Position numbers and translations under genes: made by a program
Shown here: piece by piece, positions 36,263-50,155 of the stretch
Layout of the letters: every line of letters begins with the position of its first letter
Numbering within the stretch: position 1 is the first letter of the stretch
Assembly (NCBI GenBank): GCA_038087015.1
Contig: JASBNA010000078.1
Span: 124,001 to 188,000 of the forward strand
Direction of reading: 5' to 3'
Source of the DNA: Cerrena zonata
Lineage: Eukaryota > Basidiomycota > Agaricomycetes > Polyporales > Cerrenaceae
DNA length: 64,000 nucleotides
The notes under the pieces: model-generated
Databases searched by the model: none
Seen by the model: the letters and a program-made list of their open reading frames with translations, nothing else
What the model was told of the DNA's origin: nothing

Positions 36263-36427
36263 CGCATACAACTCGCACTTTCCTGTGTTCAACGAAATGA
36301 TATTTCTCTAGGAATAACATCAGTACTCTAAAGATATGATTCCTGTACTCGATACAAGCGATTTCGAGGAGGGATGATACATTGTAATTTCACGGACACT
36401 GCGCATTCGACGATTCATCTATACACG

Positions 36428-38384
36428 CTACAAACGAGCATGTTCTCCTCGAGGAGGGACGCCATGGGGGTTGTATCTCAAAGCGTCCTTATTTCCACGA
36501 ACATCCCTGTCGATGGATTGGTATCCTGCTACAGTCATCGTAATGTCAAGATCCTGTTGAATGTCCATTTTAGTATCGTGTTTTCAGTGATTTACGCTAC
36601 CTGCATGTTACTTACTGCAAGCAAACTCTTCATAACGTGGCGACATCCATGTTCGCCCTCATGGGACATACCCCAGACGTATAGGCGGCCAACCATAACA
36701 GCATGTGCACCGAGTGCGAGGGCCTTGAAGACGTCTGATCCAGTCCGAACGCCGGAGTCGAACAGGATGGTCATGTCTACTCAATCGTGAGTACTTGGGC
36801 TTGGGGACAGCGACGGAGATGACTCACCATTACCAACTGCTTCAACAATCTCCGGTAATACTTCGAGACTTCCCACTGCACCGTCAACTTGTCTACCAGC
36901 ATGGTTCGTGACCACAATACCATCACAACCGACCTCGAGAGCCTTCTTTGCATCAGCTGCACATTGTATGCCCTTGATGACAAATGGTCGACCCCCAGAG
37001 ATTTTCTTCCACTGAAGGTCACACGATTTAGCACCGATTATGAGAGATTCACCTCGAATTATTTACCTCAGCAATGAGCCATTTGATCTTGTCCCAAGTA
37101 TGTGCCTTCCCGTGCCAGACGCTGTGATCGATCCACTTGCCAGTATCCTTGGCCAATTCGTCGCCGTGTTTCTTCATGAAAACGGGGTCAGATGTTCCGA
37201 TGTCATTTCCCACCTGATGGTGTGCTGGTGAGTCATACCGCAGAATAAAAGGGATAGAGAGTTACTCACAGGGTTGGGATAATAGAAACTGGACAATAAT
37301 GAGATGTCATGAACAGGGTGAGTAAGACATGATGAATAAAGTGTTAACGATACTCACACATAGTTTGCGATATTTATATCTGTCGGACGCCAACCCAATT
37401 GCCATGTATCGGTCGTCAACATGAGGACGTCGAATCCACTCTTCCATGCTCGGTTGAGTAATGATAACGTCTGCAAGTGATTTTCGGTTGACATCATGAT
37501 TCCATCTCCAGTAAATAAAATGGCTCACAATTTCATCGTCATGTCCCATGTACAATTGGAAGAAACGAGGGCTAGTCGCGTTGCCGCCATTTGGACCTGA
37601 GGGATTGAGCTAAGTTTGGGATAATATAGTTTATAAAATGATTGTACATACCCGAGTATTGGTGCACACTGTTGCTTTCATTCTGGATAGATGCGCCTTG
37701 CTCATTAGCCTCTGCTACTGCCTCGATGGACTGCGACGCCGCGGTAGAGAGACAGTACTACAACATCATGTGTTAGTCTTTCCTAATGTTATCGACTCTG
37801 ACAACTCACTGGGATTCCAAGTTCTCCAGCAACCTTCGCTGGAATCAATTCACCAAGAGTAGCATACAATTTGTTGATGCCAATTGGTGCAAACATGATA
37901 GGGACAGGGATGCGATGTCCGAAGATGGTGGCTACGGATCAATCGTGTATAAGTATATGTATATCAAAGTGCGAAATTTTGTAAACAACTTACTGGTCAA
38001 ATCTCTGACGTTTGTGTCGACGCAGGCACGAGGAACAATGCGCCATTTATAGAATGATTCTCTGTGAAAATGATCAGAGTACTAGAGTCTCTCTTCAAGG
38101 ACCATGACAAACCTGTTAGCTCTATCAGTCCAACCTAATCCGGCGTTGGAGTTAGCATAGAAGTAACCGCGATCGTTGAGTTTCTTCTTGGTAGACTCTT
38201 GTAACTCCTCAGGGTGTACAGAAAAGGTAGGAACTAGATAACATAAGCCTATAATCGGACCCAAGATATGTAGAGCTCTCATGGAATACTCACGTTGTCC
38301 AGTCGTACCTCCAGCCTTGAAGACTTCGCGTTGATAGAGCGAATAGTGAGGAGATGGTCCGGATTGTTTGTTGTTGGGGTCCAT
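36428..38384 (-). CDS. FMN-dependent 2-hydroxyacid dehydrogenase/oxidase
   Basis: About ten short exons give a complete protein of the FMN-dependent alpha-hydroxyacid dehydrogenase family (PF01070), which includes lactate oxidases, lactate monooxygenase and cytochrome b2. It starts MDPNNKQSGPSPHYSLYQRE at 38384. Family blocks seen in order are PTFSVHPEEL, RIVPRACVDTNVRDLT, IPVPIMFAPIG, YCLSTAAS, FFQLYMGHDDE, FDVLMLTTDTWQLGWRP, FVIKGIQCAADAK, IVVTNHAGRQVDGA (catalytic His and Arg), ILFDSGVRTGSDVFKALALG and AVMVGRLYVWG. The usual HGGRQ reads HAGRQ, as in the monooxygenase-like branch. The WQLGWRP and NDIGTSDPVFMK blocks also point to the fungal lactate-monooxygenase-like subfamily. No transit peptide or cytochrome domain is seen. 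The substrate cannot be assigned from sequence alone. The stop is at 36428. Confidence 0.88.
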
Positions 38385-39184
38385 GGCGTTGTAGTGTAAG
38401 CGATGTGGAGAGAAGTAGTAGCTGTACGGCTGCTGCTCTCCCTGGTTGGTTGAGGGCTTTTATACCATATCTTGGACACCAACATCGAGAACTTAGACAG
38501 TCTCGTTGCCGATGATGTCACACTGGGTGCTAAACTGATGGAGTGCCGTATTCGACTTGTCGGACGTCCGCTGTTGAATACAAGCGTAAAATCGGAGTGC
38601 CGTAGTATCCTTTTCACTCTGTGGACGCTCATTTGAACGACATTGATTTTGAAGATGGCCGGAGAGTATCCCCGAAGAGGCAGAGAGAATATCGGACGAA
38701 CTTGAATACCTTCCCTTTAGAGGCAATCCCCGCGGATTGCCGAGGTGCTCCGCCACGAAGGTGGACGGAGGAGCGAACAAAAAATAGACTCGATTACCAC
38801 GGCGGGTGTCCGTGCCCATTGGGATTATCTCAGAGCTTTGCTAGAAAATCTAATTTATGGCATACTCAAGATCACTTGTATACTGAAATCTCGTTATTGG
38901 GACTCCTTGACAATTCAACTCCATCGCGAACCACGATTCAGAATTGGTTGACACGATTGGACAGAACGACTACCTTACACCCGTAGAGTGCCGACATACG
39001 ACTACATACTGACCTGACTTGTTGACTAGGACCGCCTATGTGTGGGCAATCAATCGTATATTGAACTAAGCCCAAGAACTAGAGTACATAGCGAACAAGT
39101 AACGATTTAGTAGTACATCAAATCAAGATTCTCGGTGCTCAAGTGAAGTTTCCGCTCCTTTTTCGCACAGCGATTAGCACGATT
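38385..39184. other. Intergenic region of 0.8 kb
   Basis: Promoter side of the FMN enzyme gene and the 3' side of the helicase gene. Short ORFs only, with no domain, RNA gene or repeat. Confidence 0.4.
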
Positions 39185-42100
39185 CTAATAATAGGCTATG
39201 TCAAGGTCCTCCGTATTCAAACAAGGTTTCAACCTCTTCTTTGAAATTACTAGTGTATCCCCTTCCCGCTTCACAGCTCTCATAGCCATGTTGAAATCGA
39301 ACTCCCATTCACTCCTGTTCATGGCAGGTAACATGAATACCAATTTCTTGATCGCTTCCATCTTCTGTTGAAACTGCCTAGCATCTTGTAGGTGATGGAA
39401 ATCAGAACCGGGGTCCAGGTCCGCCTGCAGTTTCGCAACCTGTTTCAGCATACCACTGAAGCAGTGTTAGCGTAAGTAAATGACCTTTGGAACGACGGCC
39501 CTCTTACATGCTATTGTTGAGAGCTTTATTCACATCCTCGAGTAGTGAATTATCAGCTTTGAGACGTTGTTTCGCTTCAGCTTTGCAGTCGAAAGCATAC
39601 GCATTCAACCTGTCCAAACAAACCAAGGCACGAGGTAAATGTACGACCAAATGGAGTCTGTAGGAGTCCTGAACGTAATGCGGTCGTGCTGCTTGACAGC
39701 TCTCTTTCCAACGTCTCCTGGTCTCGTTTATGGCGCTGAGTCGGATGTGTTGAACAACTCGTCGACGGCGGAATGCGGCTAGGAGAACCAATGCAGCCCA
39801 TTTGCGTTTCAATTCAACATAATTCCTATAAGCCCTGAGAATAGTTTTGGCAGCTGCAAATTTTTCCGGGGTGACAAACAGAGAAAGTGGGTTCGCGGTT
39901 TCTTCGTCATCCTTACACGACAAATCCGTCTCGGCTGAATCGAGGATCGTCCTTTCAACCTTCCGTCCATGCTGAATAGGGTCCGGGGTAGCTTTACAAG
40001 GCTCTTCCAACACTTCAGTCCTATTGACGGGTGACACGGGAAGAAACGCCTGACGTCCTTCCATAACAGAGCATTTTGTGTCTCCTCGTAGCTTGATTGT
40101 GAGTTGCTCTAAATCTCCAGTAAAAGAGATGGTCTTTATTCCGGGGATGGTCCTCTCCAACTCTTTCGAGAGATCCTGCACGAGAACCAGTTCGTCCAGG
40201 CGGGATGGAATACCTTTATCTCCCACTCGTAGTGCCCTCCATAGATCATCCCATGACAGAGCATTCATGTACCTAAAGCAGCATCTGTAAGCCACAGTAG
40301 CTGTAGAATTGGAACGTAGAAAGCTTTACGAACCTCTCACACACGTGCAACGGATTCCGAGCGTGGCTATCCAGCATTCCAACTGTTTGGAGAATTTGGT
40401 TGCGAAGAGTATCGCCCTCGATATTATATCCAACTAAACGATGTCAACAAATATCGTCGAAAATCGCTGGAAAAAAACCTCATACCTAGGCAAAGACAAC
40501 GGCAACTAGACGAACATGATGAATTGAAAATTGTGTCGTAAGGTAGTTCAGAAGACTTACATTCGAGAGAGGAAGATCTGGATCACATCCCAAGATGGAG
40601 AATAATACCACTTTCTGTTTGCGAAGAACAAACGATCTATGTTTACGAAATAGTTGTCACAAATTGTAAGACTGAGGGAAGAACGAGATGAAACTAGACT
40701 TACCGTAGTGATCTTTCGAAAAGATATCTGCTAGAAGCTCATGAATAACCCCAACAAAATCGTTTGCAGAGGATAGAGACAGATGTAAGTTGCTATTGGC
40801 GATGGGATTCATGCCTATCAATTTGAGCATCCAACTACGAGGCAGAATTGTGTTGTGAAACGACTTGTGGAACGTCACTATAAGTAAACCACAGAGATGG
40901 TCGAGTAAGTCACAGAGAATGCTGATGTCGAGATGCAACTTGGTTACAATAGCATGCCTGACATATCATAACATGAAATCAGCGGTAGTCGAACGTCGAG
41001 TATTAGCATAGCACGAACCGTAGGAAGACGAACCCATCATTGAAAGGATTGTTGCCGGAACCGTCCAAGGATCGCAGAACGCTGTGGATAATACTGTGAT
41101 GACCACTGATGAAGTTGAACGGCGGCCTTTTGTAAACGAAAGGAACACGATGCAGGTACCTCTGCGTCTGTCGAAAGTTTAGAAGAAATCCAAGTGATGA
41201 CATCTGTAAGACAGATGACAGAAAAAGCCATCGACTCATTTCGACGAGAGTGAAGGGGTTGAGAGAGAAGAGGCGGTCTTGGACCCAGTAATTGATGGTT
41301 AAGACGCCTTTGTCGAACTCGGGTATTGTACTCCAATCTACATTTGCGAGTGATCCCAGAGTTGGATGAGGTGGATTGAGCAACTCGTAGAGACTTTTCA
41401 GCCAAAATCTGGATGAATACGACTGGTTATTGGATTGGAGGGAGTGGGAAGTGAATGTTTACTGGCCTGCGTTGTCTCATTTGATGGTTGTATTCCATGA
41501 GAAACTCCGCCGTGCGATAAATTAGGATCTGCTGTATGACAGTACGAAGTCTAAGATTGAAGGCAGGTGCCGAAAAAACTTGCTGAGAGCGAGTGTGACC
41601 CAATGCGCAGGATGTTCTGGAGCATTCACCATAAATTGCAAACACGATACATGGGAATATAACCGGAGATAAGGTGCAAAGTTCATTCTCCTGTTGAACG
41701 CGAGTTTTGAGACGCTCTCGAGCTACTCGTTGGAGTATCGGAATGAAGTCTTGCATAGGTATAGTGGATTCATTTGCAAGTTCACTGGAAGATAATCCTT
41801 CGACTTGGGAATACACTAGTGTCCGTTGGTACATGGTAATCGTTTTCTTTTCTCCACATGTCTTGAAGCCAAACAGTTGTTGGACCCAATCCTTAGTGCA
41901 TGCGTCAGTGTCGTAAGCCACGAATGATAGAATATTAACATATTCCAGGAATGACCGAAGGATGGAGGACATCGGCTCGAGAGTGGAGGCGGCAGTCAGG
42001 ACTTCAACAGAGTGAGCGAAGACATAATCCAGGCAAAGGCCGGATGCCGCTTTATCATGATGATCCAGCAGAAAACCAGCAGCCAGACGGTGCAAAGTAG

Positions 42101-45100
42101 GATGATCGTCTCGTAATATTGCCGAAAACATTACGATCTAGAAACACTGTTAGTCTGAGTGCTTCGAAGAAATTTAATGACTGCGGTACCTGCATATTGT
42201 CGTAGTCAGTTAGTGAATAACATTCCGATACCTTTCTTGTATAGGAGAAATATCTGGCGGCCTCGTCAATGACCTTTGAAGGTTGAACACCAAAGGAGAT
42301 CAAGCGCCAAAGTCCTGCCCTGATATACCGTAAACATAAGGAAAAAATCGAGGCATCGTGCGGTGATTCCAGTAAAATATCCAGGGCCGTAAAGATACGT
42401 CCTTCCCGGAAGTGAAGCTCGGCAGCATCAGTAGGCTGATTCATGTGTCCAACGAGGATGTCGGCTTGTGCCTCATCGAAGCCAAAGTCTTCCGTGTATT
42501 CCACGGCCTCTTCTAGAGAGTCGAATAGTTCTACGGCCTTCCTACATTGTTGTATTAGTAGCCGACAAGAGAGAATAACTTAGTAAATTAAACTCACTCC
42601 ACATCGTGCTCTTTGAAATAATGCAATTTTGCAACATCGATGATCTCGTGTGCAACATCAGGATCAACATCGGTTTCGTGTTCCTGGACCACTTGTACGG
42701 CAGTATCGAAATTATCGGCCTTTCGATATGCTTGAGCTGATCCGGTATATTCATGTGCAGCTAAGAAGGAATCTCCCGCTCGTTGGTAGTTTCCGATCTC
42801 TGTGAAACATCTACCCGCAAGACGATAGTATGCTTGCGCCTCCTCCGTCACAGATGTAGAGCTCGCACACTGAGTAAATACCTCGGCGGCTTGCACGAAT
42901 GTTGCATCGTGTACATCCGATGAGGGGGGAAGTAAGGATGCTTCTTGTTGGAGGCTGTAGGCATAAGCAACGTTTCGCTCCTGCTGCATACCTGCACGCT
43001 CGAAACAATGAATTGCCTGTCGGTATGTTCCATTCTTGAACAATGAGCGTCCCCGCTCAGCCCATTCTGCCTGTGCAGACGAGACCGCAAGTTTTGGTAT
43101 TGGATCATTGGGAGTACATATCTCGATCTGATCTCGTGAAAGCCATACATCCTATCAAATGTTTGAGCACCATTATGATGTGTAAACGTCAACCTGAAGA
43201 TGCCTACTCTCATATGGTCACCTTTATTTGAGCTATCTGCGATCCAAACATTGTTTCGTGCTCGTGTGATGGCAACATAAAGGAATTTTAACTGAAATAA
43301 TGTAAGAAGTTTGTTCTGATTAGGAGAGAAATCAATTTACCTCTCGGCACACAACTGTGTGACATACATCAAGATTCCTGGTTGTCTTGGCATCATTGTC
43401 TTGGATTATGTTCAAGACGATACGCCAGTTGGATAATGAAACTCCTGAATCGTTGAAAAAGTTGTAGAGTAAGACCTGGCACAAACACAAGATCAATGAC
43501 ATTTCCGAGTAAAGATAGTAGGTCGTACGGACGTCGTTAAACTCCAGGCCTTTGCTTTCTTGTAACGTCCTAAATAATCACTTAGCAAGTTATGTAACGT
43601 TTCAATAGTGATCGCGCCTACAAGATCATACCGACGGCCCCAACTCGTTCTCGCAGTTGTACTCGAGCCTCTTCGTTACGAACCAAAATACCTGCACCAC
43701 AATTAGAAAAATAACAAGATATAATCAATGCTGAAAGTTACACTGGTTCGCTCCAAATTCAATTTGATGATGTCTAGAAGACGTTAAGTGACGTAGTCAT
43801 GGCACGAAGACATGTAGAGCCTACCGGTCACCGAAGAGATGTTGTTCAAAAGGAAGAGTGTGTTCGGACCATCCGGTAAACATGATAGGCTTGACACCAT
43901 CATTGTCACCTTTCTCCTCCTTCAGAATATCAATTGCATTAGGCCAGAACTTGGTTAGTATATGGATGACCGTCTGGGCACAATCAATAATGCCGGCATG
44001 CGAGCGGTAATTGATTGCCAGCTGGAACTCCTTCGGATGAACAGGTGCTTTCGTGATCTTGAGAGAAGAAGACTTGTAAAGTTTGTTCTAGTGAGGGTCT
44101 ATATTATTATAGAAGTTGAATCATCAGGTAATGCTTATACCTCTATACGCCAAAGGAATGCCTTCAGGTCCTTGAAGCGGAATGCGCTTCCGGCTGATAT
44201 CGTTTGAGCGGTATCACCAGCCCAGAATAGTCCCATCGAGTTTCGACATAGGCTTCGAAGAACTAGAGATAGAACAAATAAATGGAGGCATAAACAGAAA
44301 TAGAAACCAGTGTGGTACCTAAGGTATCAATGAGAAGGTTGTCTTGAGTCTCGTCAACATAGCTGCAAGTTGCATTATATATACATATTGAGGACAAAGT
44401 ATTGTTCATGCACTCACATGTAGTCGATCGCCTGGCCTGGTATGCCTAATTCTGTCATCAAACGAGGCAGTTTCTGGGTTCTGTATGCAGTGAGCTTTGG
44501 CAACCAGATACAACCCCAATGAAACCATACATGGACGTACCGATCTGCTGCATCATTGTCTCCATATTCCTTCTTCAGTCTCAAGTATACCTCAAAAAGG
44601 TGATATATTTCTTCCCGACTGGATGCAAATGTGTCTGCTGCACGATGGCTGAGGCCGAGATATGTAGCAGAGTCGAGGTAGCCAGTGTTTGAAGTGAGTG
44701 TCATTTCGGACCCCTTGATGATACCTGTGGAACGTTAGCAGTTTATACAAGTCATGTTGGAGGAATCATACCCATGAATTCCCCGAACACAAGATAAGGT
44801 TCTGTATAGTAAATACAATTCAACGATAGGTCATGTCATGTGAGGAAAGCACCGCACCAAAGAGTTTCGTGAGGTTCTGGGGGAAATGGTCCCAATAGAC
44901 ACTCCGGAATCGCCTCCAAGAGACGAAGGAATCTTGTTGCGAACTATCCGAATCCGATAATGTATTACTCGAAGACTGAAGTTTTGATGCATGATCGGAC
45001 TCGTTTTCGAGCATCTTGCAGAGCTAATGGCACCGTATTAGAATGGAGCGCAACAACTACAAAAGAAGAGAGAATGACCTCATCAAAAGTCAAGAAGAGA

Positions 45101-47646
45101 GGGAAATGTTCATCTTTGAGTAACCCAAACCGATGAGGGAGATCCTTCCGCCATTCAGTTTCTTCATCTAAGTTAATTAAGAGGTCATGGTGTTGTTGAT
45201 TTGAACGACGGCCCATTCCATGAGATGCCACAAGTTTGTCATAATATCCCTCGACGTTCTTCGCAAGCATTTTTGATTGGGTCACAAACATCTGGCGTGG
45301 CTTGCCGCTACTGCCTTCGAGTTCACGATCTTGTTGAAGTAACTCTTGCCATGCTCGTTCTATCCCCAAGATCTTGTACAACATAGTTGTTGTTTTTCTA
45401 TAATGTGTCAAGTTATCAGTCAATGTCACACAGTATTATAGACAAAGCTTACCCTGTTCCACTTCGGCCAAGAACGTACGACGAACCAACGTACTTCACA
45501 ATCTCTTGTTCAGTCGGACTTGTATCTGGTAAGATCGTGACATGATAAGGTTGAAATATAGATACTCACGACATTTGGAAAACATATGCCCCATCATCGT
45601 CGGTTATGATTCCTGATTGTCGAAGTGAATCATATATGAAAAGGTGAAGAAATCAGACAATTACCTGATAAGAAGTCCCTTGAGAACATGGCAAACTTCT
45701 CAAGCCTACAAAAGGATTAGTTATGTACTGGTAACCTGTACGAATATTCAACGTTACATGGTATTCTTCTGACGCTGCAAATATCATGGCTACCGTCAGA
45801 GCATGTTACCACAAACTTATTTACGATGCGTACCTCTTCGTTGTGGTCGTTGATCCGCCTAGTAGGAATTGACAATTTCAGTGCGTGAGTGAGAGACTCC
45901 GCTTGAGGCGGGAAAGACCCGGGGGCAATGACGTTCTTGCCGGGCTGACGGGGTTCACTTCGAAACACACACCTACGTAACATTCGCATCAATGATAAGT
46001 TGTTGGATGTCGAAGGTAAATCATACCGTTCTCGATATGTCGAACCTCGTCTTGCAAGTTTCGACCCGAGGTTGTCCCAATCGAATCTCTCGAGTTGAGC
46101 GTGCGTGTAGACTCCGTAGACTTGAATAACTGCATAGTGTTAGGCAGTTGTTTGCATTTTAATTGAAATACCATCACATGTACCTTGACGTTCAACCTAA
46201 ATTGAAATGAGATCAACATTTGCCTTAAAATCAGTAGATTTCTTGCTTACCCCAGTTTCGAAATCCTGGTTACAATCGATTTGATACTAGCACCAAAGTT
46301 CACGTTGACCTAATCCAAATTATGTATACAAGATGTGCTTACCACCAGACGTGTATCACTAGTCATCTTGGCCTCGAAGATAGGCACTCCTACAGACGTG
46401 TTATTGAGCTTTTTCTGATTATCGTCAGAGAAATGGCCATTTGATAACTCCCTACAAGAACATCAACGAAGGAAATTAGGTAACACAGGAAACATCACAA
46501 ACATGATCTTCTTCACGATAATCTTGAAAAGCTTCGGATTCCTTCTCTTAGCGTCTCGAAGATCACGGTGTGCACTCGAAGGAATCATAACCCTCCACTC
46601 TCCAAAGCCTTCTGGGGAGTCGAAATGTAGAGCCGCTCGGAGTGGTTGAACCATCGGAAACGCTGAAGGTGTCATTGGAGTGTTGTACAATTCGTCGGTG
46701 GTCCCGGGTTCATTGCCAAGGGGGGTCTCCGAGTGGGGTTCAGGCTCTAGGAGGGCAGCTGGTATATAGGCCGATTTGATGACATTGAATAGTTCTGGGT
46801 TTCGTAGACTGGAAAGATATTGCTGTAACGATGTAAATAGCTGATGGGATAATTGAATGTTAGCATATGTATCACCTACCTCCAAGAGATCTCGTTGAGT
46901 TGTGAGTATCTTCTGAGCTAAGTTGTCAGCTTCATCCTTGCTTGTAGGTACATCAACGCTCAGGTCTTTGAACGGTTTAGGATCAATTGCTATAGATGTC
47001 TTGGTACGAGCCTTTTTCTGCTCGCGTTGAGAGACGTGGGAGAAGTTTCTACGTCGACGCATAGGGCTTGATAGACTAACAGGAGAACTCGGCTGCTCCG
47101 CGTCGTTTTCCATTGTATTGTTGAACGCAGCTGATATACTAGTCAACGCTTGCGCACCAGACTGAACTGAACGAAAGAATTCAACTGCCGACGGCACAAG
47201 GAAAAAAGCCACGGCAAAGTGAGCAAGGTCTTCGAGCAGCCGTTGAACTTGAGAGCCGCTGAATTCGTACGCCGTCATAGCGTACGACTGGAATACACAT
47301 TCTTGGATATACTCTGCAGACGGTTCGCCGACCGCTGCAGGAGAATTTGTTAATTATGAAGATGTGGAAAAGGGCTTTGCATCATACCGGAGAATACCAA
47401 CTGGAAGAGATGTCGTACAGACATCAAATCGTCGACAAGCTTCACCTTATCAACCCCGGGGTCAAATAGCTTTTGTTCGAAGCTGCATATAGCAGACTCG
47501 AATGCTACTTGATCCCGAAGGACCATAGGGTCAAAGAGGCTGAGATCAATACCGCTGGTGGTAAAAGTAGTGTTGTTCACAAAAACCATGTTCAAAGGCG
47601 GGGTGGAGCAACTTGAAGGGCAAGGGTGAACGAGAACGTAGCGCAA
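39185..47646 (-). CDS. Giant UvrD-family helicase with RelE-like N-terminus and TPR-like C-terminal part
   Basis: A gene of more than 20 exons and over 2,000 residues, starting near 47646 or 47589 (MVFVNNTTFTTSG) and ending LDIAYY at 39185. After a helical N-terminus comes a module at about 46.08-46.65 kb (FGEWRVMIPSSAHRDLRDAK; KIIVKKIMELSNGHF; TRLVYQID; RQVIQVYGVYTHAQ) that resembles a RelE/ParE toxin fold. The UvrD motor follows: Walker A GRSGTGKTTTM split by an intron near 45.45 kb, motif II VDETQDN near 44.35 kb, motif III GDTAQTIS near 44.21 kb, NYRSHAGI near 44.01 kb, motif V ESKGLEFNDV near 43.55 kb and motif VI FLYVAITRARNN near 43.26 kb. Helical TPR-like repeats follow (AIHCFERAGM; AQAYYRLAGRCFTEIGNYQR). 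The overall plan is like animal TRANK1 and uncharacterised fungal proteins. All core helicase motifs look intact, so ATP-driven translocation on nucleic acid is expected. The biological role is unknown. Confidence 0.85.
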
Positions 47647-48589
47647 GGAGGGGGATGGTTAAGTTCACAGGACAAGGTTCTTATTATCAGAACCGTCGCC
47701 TCATGTTGCCATGTTTGCTTCTTCCATCATGAGGAGGACCCTTGTATGGAAAACGAGTTGTCCCTAAACTTTGTTTGAACGCCTGAATTCGACGTGAAAT
47801 GAACGTTCAGACGCTTGCGTGTGACATGAGATGCTGCGCAACTGCGTTGCTGATGATTCACTGGGACCCATGATGGGCATGCTACCTCATGACGGTATTA
47901 TAGAAATTCGCGTTAGCTAGTGTGAGGTCGGAAGGTTTCAAAGTCGCTAGAGAAATGTACATTATGTAATCGTCCAAAATTGGTAGCCTGCTGTAAGTTC
48001 GGAGCTGGTCCAGCTGCATTGATCTAGTAATCCTTGTTCACTCTCACCCACGAAAGACTGGCACCTTCTTACAACGATTTCTCACATTTGAGGTTGAAAT
48101 CTCAATATTGCCGCCTCCCGTTTCCATCATCACTACTGTACCGTCTGCGTACGATAGCTAACAATAACGATCAGCTTTTAAACCTTACAGGCATACGATG
48201 GAATCATATCAACTTCTGCGAACAATAGTCCTGTCTATGCGTGTTCACAGTCGAGTGACATGTAAGGGAGTTTCGAGACATTCGAGCGTAACATATCTTT
48301 CAATCTAGACAAAGAAACCTTTGCTCTATTCAATGTAGAAGTCATCCCTAGTAAGCATTGTCGAACTTAAGAGGAGTTGACGGTGGGTCACGGTATGTCC
48401 GATGCACATTTGCTATCTGCTACATTCAGATGCTATCGAGGAACACATAGATGGCTTCTCGATTAATAATCAGCTCAGCAGACCTGCAAGTGAATATAAA
48501 AACTATAATATACGGAGAGCGCTGCTTACCTTTCTCCCCCTCTTACCCCCACCATCTAACTGCTCACCCCGAATATTTCTTTCTGAGTC
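47647..48589. other. Head-to-head intergenic region (helicase and aldo/keto reductase)
   Basis: The flanking genes diverge, so both promoters lie in this 0.94 kb. Pyrimidine-rich sequence (TTTCTCCCCCTCTTACCCCC) occurs about 50 bases before the reductase ATG. No ORF with a domain is seen. Confidence 0.4.
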
Positions 48590-50155
48590 ATGGCTAGCCT
48601 TTGGTCTCCAGCCCCTCCTCCTCCTACCAAACTGGGTCGTCATCGCCAACTCGCACCCACAGCAGGCGTTCATGTCTCTCCTATCTGTCTTGGTGCAATG
48701 AGCATTGGTGATAGATGGCCCGGCATGGGAGAGATGAACAAGGAAAGTAGCTTCAAGCTTCTCGACGCTTTCTACGAGTTTGGAGGAAACTTCATCGACA
48801 CTGCGAACGGCTAGTGAGTCTACCCAGCGTTGTCATTGTATGGGAAAGGAGTGTATAACGGTAACCCGTATGATGATGTCATAGTCAGGACGAAGCTTCG
48901 GAAGAGCTCCTTGGAGAGTGGATGGAAACACGCGGAATCCGTGACCAGATCGTGATTGCGACAAAGGTGTGTTAGGTGAATCGTTATCCTGGGGTGGGAT
49001 ATATACTGAAGGACCTGAATCACTTAGTATACAACAAACTATAAACGTGGAGACCCAAACATCGCTCAAAAGACCGCATATACGGGATGCAACCTTAAAT
49101 CCATGCACCTCTCGGTGGAGGCTTCGCTCAAGAAACTTCGCACTGACTACATAGATATTCTCTACGTCCATTGGTGGGACTTTGCCACTCCTATAGAAGA
49201 GGTTATGAATGGATTGCATAACCTCATAGCGCAAGGCAAAGTCTTGTACCTGGTAAGATCTCGTTTATCTTTTTGACCTCGGCACACGTAATCGAGTCTA
49301 CTTGTTCAATAGGGTATATCTGACACTCCAGCTTGGGTCGTGTCCAAAGCCAACACATATGCCAGGCTCACTGGCAAGACCCCTTTCGTGGTGTATCAAG
49401 GTCCATGGAATATCCTAGTGCGAGACCTCGAACGAGAGATTATACCCATGGTCAGGGAAGAAGGTATATCCATAAGCAAATATATTCTATCACCAAAACC
49501 TACAATATATATTAGGCATGGCCATCGCCCCCTTCAATGTTCTTGGAGCAGGCAAGATTCGCACGGATGCCGAAGAGGAGCGCAGACGGCAAACTGGAGA
49601 GAAGGGTAAGCTTCATTATTTCACCCACGAAGCATCATCTTCACTCGGTACAACAACCAGGTCGTACGTTAAGTGGGCCAAACTGGGAACGAACCGAGAA
49701 TGAACGCAAGGTCTGCCTTGCTCTTGAGAAAGTCGCCGCAGAGGTTGGTGCCGAATCGATCACTTCGGGTGAGTATCAAGGAAGTTCCATCGCGAAGAAC
49801 GCGGTTGATTTAAACTTCTCCTCAGTTGCGATATCATATGTTATGCAGAAGACGCCTTACGTCTTTCCTATCATTGGTGGTCGTAAAATCGAACATCTCA
49901 AGCAGAATCTTGAGGGACTCGATGTTGTCTTAACCCAGGAACACATCACCTATCTCGAAAGTATCCTACCGTTCGATCTTGGTTTTCCTACTAGCCGATT
50001 TGTGAGTCCAAGCCGTCCTACATCGTCTTCATAGGACTAACGGACCTGACTGTCATGAACAGGGAAACGGTTCCGACTACAATTTCTTGTATAAAAATGC
50101 TGGTACTTTCGATAAATGGCCCACCCAACAAGCCATTCGTCCTACGAAGTTGTAA
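48590..50155 (+). CDS. Aldo/keto reductase, aryl-alcohol dehydrogenase type
   Basis: About eight exons, first 48590..48813, encode roughly 385 residues from [16 protein letters not shown] to PTKL at 50155. The family is NADPH-dependent aldo/keto reductase of the fungal aryl-alcohol dehydrogenase (AAD) group. In wood- and litter-decay fungi these enzymes interconvert aromatic aldehydes and alcohols. The catalytic tetrad is visible: Asp in FIDTANGYQ, Tyr in the same block (formed across the first intron), Lys in IVIATK and His in DILYVHWWD. Other AKR blocks are [51 protein letters not shown] and [14 protein letters not shown], the cofactor-binding region. A cytosolic location is likely. Short introns of 50-65 nt are consistent throughout. 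Confidence 0.9.
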
